This document shows positions 22,636 to 28,702 of a DNA stretch of 28,702 nt, one piece after another (the first letter of the stretch is position 1; the number at the start of each line of letters is the position of its first letter). This DNA comes from Thermoplasmata archaeon (GTDB lineage: Archaea; Thermoplasmatota; Thermoplasmata; UBA184), in assembly GCA_021826525.1 (NCBI GenBank), contig JAKAZU010000011.1:1-28702 (forward strand). Reading direction: 5' to 3'. Made by a program: the position numbers and the translations under genes. The notes under the pieces are model-generated. The model saw nothing but the letters and a program-made list of their open reading frames with translations. It had not been told where the DNA came from and did no database searches.

Positions 22636-23334
22636 TCAATCCCTTCGGGGCATCCGAGGCACGGGGTGCTCCTCCTTCCGGACGAGAAACGTGTACAGCG
22701 CCTCGTCCCGGCGGGTGGCGAGCACCGCGTGGCCGGTCTGGTCGGACCATCGTTGCATCTCGATCGGGCTCGTGGGGTCGTCGGTCACGAGCATCACCGC
22801 GGTGCCGGCCGGACGCCGGGCCAGTTCGTCATTGAGCTGCGTCAGGATCGCCGAGCACTCCACGCCGATCTCGAACATCTGAACGTCCGGGGTCTGGGGC
22901 CAGCAGCGGATTCGATCGTGCGCAATCCATTGCGCGACGCGCGCGCGCACCGCTTCGGCGGTCTCGAGGCCCGGGGGCGGGGCCGCCCCGGGCGGGGGGC
23001 GCACCCTCGCGAACCAACCCTTGCCGTACGGATCGTCGTTCAACCAGCGCGGGTGCGTCACGAGATCGGGGTTCTGCGACACCCAGTCCCCGGCGACCGG
23101 GGTCCTCACCGGGCCCGTAAACCGAACCGTCTCCACCATTCCGAGCGACCGGCCGCGTTCGATGGTCGGCGTAAGGGGCCGGAACGTGACCCGGGTGACC
23201 GGCCCGATGAACGCCATGAACGGTGCCAGGAGGCCGATGGTCCACGTACCGTCCGCTTCGGACCGCCGGGCCCAGACACGATTGTCCATGTCGTACATCC
23301 GGTCTTCCGGTAGTGGGCAACCGTCGATCTCCAC
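22636..23334 (-). CDS. Fusion of GcvH-like and TusA-like domains
   Basis: This is a predicted two-domain sulfur-handling or carrier protein of 232 residues. Residues about 10-112 follow the glycine-cleavage H-protein fold: MYDMDNRVWARRSEADG, then IGLLAPFMAFIGPVTRV, then LGMVETVRFTGPVRTPVAGD. The lysine that carries lipoate in GcvH (VESVKA) is Arg71 here. Residues about 148-221 look like TusA: GVECSAIL with Cys160 at the sulfur-carrier position (CPxP replaced by CSAI), VMLVTDDPTSPIEMQRW and GHAVLATRRDEALYTFLVRK. The start is uncertain; GTG 23334 gives a normal H-protein N-terminus with CCCGTAAGTGG about 27 bases upstream, and GTG 23373 is an alternative. The stop is 17 bases from the convergent rhodanese stop. 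Confidence 0.8.
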   Translation of the reverse strand: MEIDGCPLPEDRMYDMDNRVWARRSEADGTWTIGLLAPFMAFIGPVTRVTFRPLTPTIERGRSLGMVETVRFTGPVRTPVAGDWVSQNPDLVTHPRWLNDDPYGKGWFARVRPPPGAAPPPGLETAEAVRARVAQWIAHDRIRCWPQTPDVQMFEIGVECSAILTQLNDELARRPAGTAVMLVTDDPTSPIEMQRWSDQTGHAVLATRRDEALYTFLVRKEEHPVPRMPRRD

Positions 23335-23660
23335 GACAAGACCGAGCCGGCATGACCACTTACGGGTTGCCACTCTCCGCGCGCCGAATCCGCACCGGTC
23401 GCCCCCCTCCGTGCTCTCCGGTCCCTCGCGACCCAGGTGGGGCCGCCGACGATGATTCCGGACCGAGCCCTCCGTGGGTTCGTGAACGCGGCGTGCGAGC
23501 TCGGGCTCGCCGCGCTCGATACGAAAGGCGCGGGTGCCGTACCGTGGTCGAACGTGGCCCGCGGTTCCGAGTACGCCCGGCACGTTCACCATGCGCGTCA
23601 CATGCCCGGGGAGAGTCGGCCGCCGTCCAGGGAACCTCCTCCGGGTGCCGTATTCGAAGG
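23335..23660. other. Intergenic, about 325 bp
   Basis: Lies between the starts of the GcvH/TusA-like gene and the stop of the first ACT-V4R gene. Open frames run through it on both strands, but none shows family features. An 87-codon plus-strand frame in this region is not supported by a promoter. Confidence 0.4.
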
Positions 23661-24518
23661 TTACCCGGGGAGCACCGCCGCCTCTTCCGCAGCGGTCGTG
23701 CTACGCTCGATATGAAAGACGCACGCCTCGTCACCCTTCGCGATGCACTCGGTCTCCTGACAGGAGACCGGCGTCCCCAGGACACCGCTAAAGTAGCCGG
23801 CCAGCATCCCGCGGACGGCCTGGCTGTAGGGCGAGGCAGCGCCCGTGATTCGGTAGCATTCGAAGTTCTCGTAGGCCCGGATCGTCGCCGTTCCCTTCTC
23901 CATGTCGGCCTCGAAGACCTCGAGATTGCCCCAACCCATCGACGAGGCCATCCGTATGGAGTAGGCAATGTGGCCGCGGAGGAAGTCCCGGCCAAAGAAC
24001 CGTACGGCCTCTTGGGCGAGCTGCTCGCCAAGGTACACCCCGAAGTCGTAGACCAGCACCGCGCCCCCCGACCCCATCGCCGCCCGCATCCGGGCGAGGG
24101 CTTCGCGGAAGCTCGAGGCCGAGAAGAGGAGCACCCGCCCGGCTTCCGAAACCCTCGGTGGGAAGGAGTCATCGATGATCCGCCCCTCTACGTCGCTTTG
24201 GACCCGAATGTGTCGGACGGACGGGACCGCTCGGAGTGTCGCTTCGAGCTCTTCCGGGGTCATCGGCGACTCGATCTCCGCGAAGATGTGGCCCTCGGCC
24301 GTACCGGTCCGCTGTGCCCCGTTCGAGATGCTGACCGCGAGGAGATTGACCGCCTTCTCGGGGAGGGCCCCGAGGGCAGCTTTGAAGCTCCCTGGCTCGT
24401 GGGCCAGCCCGAGCGTGATGTGCACGAGCCGGCCCTTCTCCCGGCGGAAGTACACCGGAATCGGCTTCGGAGCGTGGCGGTGGGAGTGTGGAGAGGGAGT
24501 ATGGTCGGAGCCGGTCAC
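23661..24518 (-). CDS. ACT-V4R domain protein, paralogue 1
   Basis: A 285-residue predicted sensor. After a His/Pro-rich N-terminus, residues about 30-110 form an ACT-like ligand-binding domain (LVHITLGLAHEPGSFKAALG). Residues about 125-272 form a V4R (4-vinyl-reductase) domain: MGSGGAVLVYDFGVYLGEQL, SPYSQAVRGMLAGYFSGVLG and the cysteine pattern Cys253-X4-Cys258-X7-Cys266, plus Cys221. V4R domains bind small molecules or hydrocarbons and occur in tetrapyrrole-related proteins such as BchJ and in regulators. No enzyme motif is visible. The GTG start at 24518 gives an N-terminus similar in length to the paralogue at 26553. It lies 115 bases downstream of the KaiC-like gene, same strand. Confidence 0.8.
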   Translation of the reverse strand: MTGSDHTPSPHSHRHAPKPIPVYFRREKGRLVHITLGLAHEPGSFKAALGALPEKAVNLLAVSISNGAQRTGTAEGHIFAEIESPMTPEELEATLRAVPSVRHIRVQSDVEGRIIDDSFPPRVSEAGRVLLFSASSFREALARMRAAMGSGGAVLVYDFGVYLGEQLAQEAVRFFGRDFLRGHIAYSIRMASSMGWGNLEVFEADMEKGTATIRAYENFECYRITGAASPYSQAVRGMLAGYFSGVLGTPVSCQETECIAKGDEACVFHIERSTTAAEEAAVLPG

Positions 24519-24633
24519 GGATGCCCGACCTCCCCACCCCGACTCCTTCCCCGCACTTTTCTATCGAGGAAAGTTCGGCCGTTCCATCGGGGCTCCCGTT
24601 GAGGCACTTCCTCGGGCTCCATCGAGGGGTCGA

Positions 24634-25926
24634 TCATTGGACCACCAGTCCCGGACCCGGCTCGATTCGGAAGGGATGGGCCTCGATATTGTGAACGGCT
24701 CCTCGGTGTTTCTCCACGCGCAGGGTCCGCTCCACCGCGCCGCTCGGGTGGACTCGGCGATGCAGGACGATGACCCCCGTCACGAAGTACTCCTCGATGG
24801 CGGTATCGCCCCCGTCAAGGCCGAACTCCTCGGTCAGGAGCGTGAGGCGGTTCATCCGGCTCAGGCCACGGAGAAAGTCCCGGACCTCCTCGTAGCGGCG
24901 GACCGGGACGAACGGGCTGACCGTATCGATCACGATACGCTTGGGATTGTCGAGTTGCACCCGCGTGAAGAGCTCCTCCAGGACCCGGTTCGATGAGCGT
25001 CTCTGCGCCTCCGGGCTCGCGTGGCCCTCGATCAGCGTGTCGAACGCGTTCGTCAGGCTGAGGACCGTGATCATGCCCTTGCGCACCTGGGCGCGGAGAT
25101 CGAATCCCAGGCTCTCGGCCAACGCGACCTCTTCCGCCGGCGTAGAATTGGTCGTCACCAGCATCCCGCGCTCGCCGCGATGGGCCGCCGCGGTCAGGAA
25201 CTGAAGGGCCAGCGTCGTCTTTCCGCATCCGACGTCGCCCACCACGAGATAGATCCGCCCGTCGATGAATCCGCCTCCCAAGAGCGTGTCCAGCTGAGCG
25301 CAGCCCGTGCTCACGTGGCCGACGGCGGCCGGGGTGGAGACGAACGAGCGCACGCGCTCGCCGATCTTCTCCGCGAGGTCCGCCTCGATGACATCCACTC
25401 CATATGCCTCCGACAGCCGTCGCCCGTCGTCGGCGAGGGGAGGAACCACCACGAGCGAGGGACGCAGGTTGGCATCGGGCATGTCGCTAACTTTCGCGTA
25501 GTGTCCCAGCACTTGAAGTCGCCCGGGCCGGGTCGGGGGGGGAGGTGCCTCTACATCGAACACGAATTGACGCCCTTTCCGGCGCGCTAGAATATCAAAG
25601 TAGTGCTCGACTCCGGACTTCCCTTTGATCGATGCGGGAATCTGAACTTCGTAGCCGGCATCTCGTAGGGCTCGCCCGACGGAATCTAGGACCGAGACTA
25701 CGGGTGGTAGCTGGTCCCGCTCTATCTCGAACCGGCTCTCACTCCCGCTCGAGGGATGGAGAATGCCCCGCTGGCGCAGGTCGGCAATCGCATCTCCAAC
25801 GGGAATGCCGAGATAGGACGCGTGGGAAACGGGTACAACGATCCCGCCCTCCACCTTCACAACGTCTGCGACCGCTTCAGGGCCGCGAAGTATCTGGTAG
25901 AGCAAGAGATTGGAAGTATCGGACAC
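24634..25926 (-). CDS. KaiC-like RecA-superfamily ATPase with winged-helix and degenerate nuclease-like domains
   Basis: A 430-residue predicted signalling ATPase. Residues about 3-70 look like a winged helix (LLLYQILRGPEAV through GDAIADLRQRGIL). Residues about 75-190 resemble a PD-(D/E)XK-type fold: GVEHYFDILARRKGRQFVFD, followed by VLGHYAKVSDMP and a YGVDVIEAD end. The usual ExK is DVE here, so nuclease activity is unlikely. Residues about 205-430 form one KaiC/RecA domain, with STGCAQLDTLLGGGFIDGRI, Walker A GDVGCGKTT (230-238) and Walker B RIVIDTVSP (330-338). The start is uncertain: GTG 25926 (after purine-rich GAGGGGAG) or TTG 25953. Two ACT-V4R genes flank it. Confidence 0.82.
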   Translation of the reverse strand: MSDTSNLLLYQILRGPEAVADVVKVEGGIVVPVSHASYLGIPVGDAIADLRQRGILHPSSGSESRFEIERDQLPPVVSVLDSVGRALRDAGYEVQIPASIKGKSGVEHYFDILARRKGRQFVFDVEAPPPPTRPGRLQVLGHYAKVSDMPDANLRPSLVVVPPLADDGRRLSEAYGVDVIEADLAEKIGERVRSFVSTPAAVGHVSTGCAQLDTLLGGGFIDGRIYLVVGDVGCGKTTLALQFLTAAAHRGERGMLVTTNSTPAEEVALAESLGFDLRAQVRKGMITVLSLTNAFDTLIEGHASPEAQRRSSNRVLEELFTRVQLDNPKRIVIDTVSPFVPVRRYEEVRDFLRGLSRMNRLTLLTEEFGLDGGDTAIEEYFVTGVIVLHRRVHPSGAVERTLRVEKHRGAVHNIEAHPFRIEPGPGLVVQ

Positions 25927-26552
25927 GCTCCCCTCTTCGCTATCGACGCCCAAGGTCCTTCATGGGAAATACGAACCATTCGGTCCATAGCTCACCTGGG
26001 GTCCCCCTCGGTCTCCTTTCCCGCTGGCCTTTGGAAGAATGGCTATGAGCAAGTTTATCATCGCACCAGACCATGCGCGCATATCTCGTTGCCGTCGCGC
26101 GAGTGTGTGAGATAACTCGCCGCACCACATGATACCGGGGGAGGGGGTAAGCGGGGGGGGTCCAAGTAATTTAACTTTGCCAAACTGGAATCATGCTAGC
26201 GGCTAACACGACGCTTGCTTGAGGGCAATCGGTTCTTTTCGGTTCGGTCTCCCCCCAGGCCCCCCTCAGCCACCCGGGCAGGTCTCCCCAGGATGGGTGT
26301 ACGAATCTACAAGGATACGCGCCAACGGTAGTACAGACGTTACGGTTGCGCGGCCAGCAACTGATACGGGACGGGCCCGGTCACCCGGGCCTGGTGAGCT
26401 TCGGCTGAACGCCCCTACCCCGATCCTGTTTTTCGCCCGCGGCCTTCAGACAAGTGACCTACTCTACTCCGCTAACAATTACAAGTACCTGGATCGCGAT
26501 GATTCTCGCGATCGCGATGAAGAAAATCGCCCCGGCCCGCAGGCTATGCGAG
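25927..26552. other. Intergenic of about 600 bp with G-runs and a hairpin
   Basis: Separates the KaiC-like gene from the divergent second ACT-V4R gene. It holds a run of guanine tracts (26137-26160), an AATTTAACTTT TATA-like stretch at about 26169, a nine-codon frame at 26193-26222 just where a leaderless transcript would start, a perfect 7-bp hairpin GGCCCGG-TCAC-CCGGGCC (26374-26391) and the palindrome TCGCGATCGCGA near 26507. No longer gene is convincing. Confidence 0.5.
26374..26391. repeat. Perfect GC hairpin in the long intergenic region
   Basis: GGCCCGG at 26374-26380 pairs with CCGGGCC at 26385-26391 over a TCAC loop. Could be a terminator or part of an untranslated RNA. Confidence 0.45.
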
Positions 26553-27380
26553 ATGCCCCCGTCCGATAGCAGCCCCCTAGACTGGTACGACCTCCCGCTC
26601 TTCTTCGCGCGGCCCGGCAAGGCCCTCTTCCACATCGCGGTCCAGACGGAGGACCGGCCCGGCGCCCTCGCGGCCGTGGCCGACATCCTCCGAAGCGAAT
26701 CGCTCAACCTCCTTCATGTTTCGATGTCCGGCATCCCGGGCGGATGCGCGGTCGGTCATCTGTATGTGGAGGGGAACACGGCGGGGATCCGGGCGGCGCT
26801 CGAGGAGAGACTGCGCGAGAGCGGAATTGTCCGTGCCGTTCGAGTGGAGGAGGGGCGTGACGGGCTGCTGGTCGGGAAGGCGCTGCCCCTGCGGTCGCGC
26901 GACTCGGGCCTGCGCGTGACCGCCTTGACTTCGCCTTACCTGTTCTCGACGCTGGACACCCTCCGTGAGGAGATGGGAAGCGGCGGCGCGGCCCTGGTCT
27001 ACCGGCAGGGAGCCCAGCTCGGGAGGGAGGCGTGGGCGCGACATGCCAAGGTGCTGGGCGGGACCGAGAACGTCCGAATACACTTGGAGTATCTTCTCGA
27101 GGGATTGGCTCTCGCCGGCTTTGGACGCGTGAAGTTGCTCGATATCGACCCGGAGGAGGGCACCGCCCGTATCCGCCTGTCGGAGTCGGTCGAATGCGCG
27201 GACCACCAGGTCCTCAATCCTTACAGCCAGTTCTTCCGAGGTTACTTCGCGGGCGCCTTCTCAACAATCCTCGGCGGCGAGATGACCTGCGTCGAGACGA
27301 AGTGCATCGCGATGGGTGCCGGGACATGCGAGTTCGAGATCGCTCGAAAGGAGGAGGCCAGTGGCGACACCGAGTCCTGA
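26553..27380 (+). CDS. ACT-V4R domain protein, paralogue 2
   Basis: A 275-residue paralogue of the protein at 23661-24518. Residues about 22-100 form the ACT-like domain (ALFHIAVQTEDRPGALAAVA, the usual ligand loop DRPG). Residues about 115-264 form the V4R domain, with MGSGGAALVYRQGAQLGREA, LNPYSQFFRGYFAGAFSTIL and Cys246-X4-Cys251-X7-Cys259. These cysteines have the same spacing as in paralogue 1, and Cys215 is also kept. In-frame ATGs at 26499 and 26517 would add up to 18 residues; I prefer 26553 by comparison with the paralogue. It is divergent from the KaiC-like gene and probably works with it. Confidence 0.8.
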   Translation: MPPSDSSPLDWYDLPLFFARPGKALFHIAVQTEDRPGALAAVADILRSESLNLLHVSMSGIPGGCAVGHLYVEGNTAGIRAALEERLRESGIVRAVRVEEGRDGLLVGKALPLRSRDSGLRVTALTSPYLFSTLDTLREEMGSGGAALVYRQGAQLGREAWARHAKVLGGTENVRIHLEYLLEGLALAGFGRVKLLDIDPEEGTARIRLSESVECADHQVLNPYSQFFRGYFAGAFSTILGGEMTCVETKCIAMGAGTCEFEIARKEEASGDTES

Positions 27381-27398
27381 GCCTGACTTTCTGAGCTC

Positions 27399-27847
27399 TT
27401 GCGGGACAGACAGGTAGGTAGGGCGTCGCTCCGAGAGCGGCGAGCAGCTCCGATTGTTCTGCCGTGGGCCGGGTCGTCCAGTCTCGACCTGAAGAAGTGT
27501 TTCCGGACGGCGAAGACGTTCGTGGAACTCGAGCCGGTGCGCCATCGGTTGGAACGGCGGGTGCGGGCGTATCTGTTCGTGTGCATGCTGGCTGCATGCT
27601 GGCGCTGCGATTGCAGTCGGCCTTGCACCAGCACCTGATCGAGGGCGGGGTCAAGGAGGACGAGGTGGCGGAGTATCAGGAGCGACTGCTGGAAGACCTC
27701 GGCCGGGTCGAGCGGGTCGAGGTGCGGCTGGGGAACGAGGCGAAGACGTGGTATCTGAACGTCACGGATCGGATCGGGGACGGGCTACGTCGACTCCACA
27801 TGCGGGAGCTGCTGAAGGAGGAAGTGAAACTGGCCGCCATCCCGTAG
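27399..27847 (+). pseudogene. C-terminal remnant of an IS4/IS1634-like transposase, frameshifted
   Basis: One frame reads KKCFRTAKTFVELEPVRHRL and RRVRAYLFVCMLA, the C-terminal core typical of IS1634-type DDE transposases. The continuation, LALRLQSALHQHLIEGG through to LKEEVKLAAIP, is in another frame. The shift is explained by an exact 11-bp tandem duplication at 27582-27603; removing one copy restores a single frame (FVCMLALRLQSALH). The N-terminal two thirds of the transposase are absent. Family level is from memory of the motif and may be off. Confidence 0.75.
27582..27603 (+). repeat. Exact 11-bp tandem duplication that breaks the transposase frame
   Basis: TGCATGCTGGC occurs twice without a gap (27582-27592 and 27593-27603). 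Eleven bases shift the frame by two. Confidence 0.9.
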
Positions 27848-28495
27848 GTGGCACGCACCCGGGCTGTTCAGGTTCCAAGACGAGGGTGACGTCGTCCACA
27901 CCCATGCACAGATCGCTGGCGGATGTGATTGCGTGATTCGATAGCACTATTGGCAAACCCAGCCACCGCGCCTCGCCAGGGAGAGACCGTGGGCTCGAAT
28001 CGGCCATCACCGTCCCAAACCGGCGTTGGCCTAATCCGAGGAATCCTCGGCTGGTCGATGGGTTGTCCCGAGTTCATCATAATCCTTCTCCACGTCAGAG
28101 CGCCCCCTTGAAATCGAGTCGGCTTTCGGATTACCGTCACCGTACCTTCAGCCTCGGCCCTTATTTGGATTAGAGCACAGACACGAAGAGAGGGTGCCGG
28201 CAACGCTCTTCGTCGGGATTCCATCCTCTGATTGCATCGTGGCACCGAATCCCCTCGGTGTGGCACAGAACCCCGGCTCTCGCTGAGGGTTATCGCACCC
28301 CCCACGACGGCGAGGATCAATACCGTACCGGGGGGTAGCTCTTGAACTTGGTCCCCTGAGCCGACCGGGAGACCTCCCGAGGCCGACCGCGCTAGCTGGG
28401 TCCCATAATTCGATGAACGGGTAGAGCTCTCGAGGAGGGAGGCCCGCTTCCACTGGAGCGCAGGCGGGTCTAAATGACCGGAATCTCTCCTCGAG
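27848..28495. other. About 650 bp without a recognisable gene
   Basis: Follows the transposase remnant and precedes a truncated open frame. Long minus-strand frames have no family features. The region is probably decayed mobile-element or spacer DNA; I could not place terminal inverted repeats. Confidence 0.45.
28469..28477 (+). promoter_or_regulatory. TATA-like element before the truncated right-edge gene
   Basis: TCTAAATGA is centred about 24 bases before ATG 28496. Confidence 0.45.
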
Positions 28496-28702
28496 ATGCC
28501 CGAAGACCGTCGCGCCGCCTACCGGGCCTACGATCGGGTCCGTCGGCATGAGCTCGAGATCGTCACCCGACTGCTCGAAGAGATCCTCCCCGAGATGCCC
28601 AACCCTCGGGGATGGAGCCACCAACCCCACGTCGGTCGCCCCGGACCTCACCGACGAGGGCGGCCCGAGCGGTTTCCGTGGGAGCCGATGGCGGAGTCGG
28701 TC
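28496..28702 (+). CDS. Partial gene, possible transposase N-terminus (cut by window edge)
   Basis: An open frame from ATG 28496 runs 69 codons to the edge with no stop. The helical start (AAYRAYDRVRRHELEIVTRL then LLEEILPEMP), a Gly/Arg/Pro-rich linker and MAESV at the edge recall the N-termini of some archaeal DDE transposases, where this region precedes a conserved helix. A TATA-like element sits at the right distance upstream. The neighbouring transposase remnant fits. Family is not certain from so short a piece. Confidence 0.5.
   Translation, partial: MPEDRRAAYRAYDRVRRHELEIVTRLLEEILPEMPNPRGWSHQPHVGRPGPHRRGRPERFPWEPMAESV

Noticed and set aside
26219..26569. 116-codon plus-strand frame before the second ACT-V4R gene
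   Set aside because: Low-complexity composition, no promoter spacing, overlaps the better gene start.
28148..28651. Minus-strand 167-codon frame near the right edge
   Set aside because: It opposes a frame with a TATA-like element and better helical composition, and has no recognised domain.
1..28702. CRISPR array, rRNA genes or a replication origin
   Set aside because: No regularly spaced repeats, no rRNA-like sequence and no origin-type repeat cluster or Cdc6/Orc gene were seen.

Overview
The window is GC-rich DNA that looks archaeal, most plausibly from an uncultured high-GC member of the Thermoplasmatota. The phylum is an inference; the archaeal assignment is better supported. It rests on a tRNA-Trp interrupted at 37/38 by an intron with a bulge-helix-bulge splice site, an aIF1/SUI1 gene, a RecA/KaiC-family ATPase, and many genes whose GTG or ATG start lies about 25-28 bp downstream of a TATA-like element, the spacing expected of leaderless archaeal transcripts. 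The edges cut an ABC transporter ATPase (left) and a probable transposase (right).

Layout. 1-3041 (-): a FecBCD/BtuFCD-type uptake system (binding protein, permease, ATPase), with a divergent winged-helix regulator at 3134-3958 and palindromes in and beside the shared promoter. 4106-4269: intron-containing tRNA-Trp. 4375-6148 (-): a membrane-anchored G1 (eqolisin)-like peptidase and a zinc-ribbon membrane protein. 6283-8619 (+): a MarR-type regulator and a MATE/MOP-superfamily flippase.

8639-16540 (-): a tightly packed eight-gene heme operon, hemA-hemC-hemD-hemB-hemQ-hemL-hemE-hemH. It runs from glutamyl-tRNA through uroporphyrinogen III to coproporphyrinogen III, with a coproporphyrin-type ferrochelatase and a coproheme decarboxylase. 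This is the coproporphyrin-dependent route known from Gram-positive bacteria, not the siroheme (Ahb) route typical of archaea. The oxidase that makes coproporphyrin III is not in the operon. Genes are joined by 4-base GTGA/ATGA overlaps, and hemD overlaps hemB by 110 bases. A divergent, cysteine-rich A-type Fe-S carrier gene follows at 16730, then an ABC exporter with two permeases (17261-19739).

19740-22618: an intergenic run of GC hairpins, aIF1, a HepT-MntA type VII toxin-antitoxin pair whose antitoxin carries a zinc ribbon, and a two-domain rhodanese. 22636-27380: a GcvH-like/TusA-like fusion lacking the lipoyl lysine, then a signalling-like cluster in which two ACT-V4R paralogues with a conserved cysteine pattern flank a KaiC-like ATPase that carries a winged helix and a degenerate nuclease-like domain. 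27381-28702: insertion-sequence debris, with a transposase remnant frameshifted by an exact 11-bp tandem duplication and the start of another probable transposase.

The main biological theme is tetrapyrrole, iron and sulfur handling: uptake transporter, heme operon, Fe-S carrier, and sulfur-carrier proteins. The V4R/KaiC cluster is the least explained part and the best candidate for an undescribed system.
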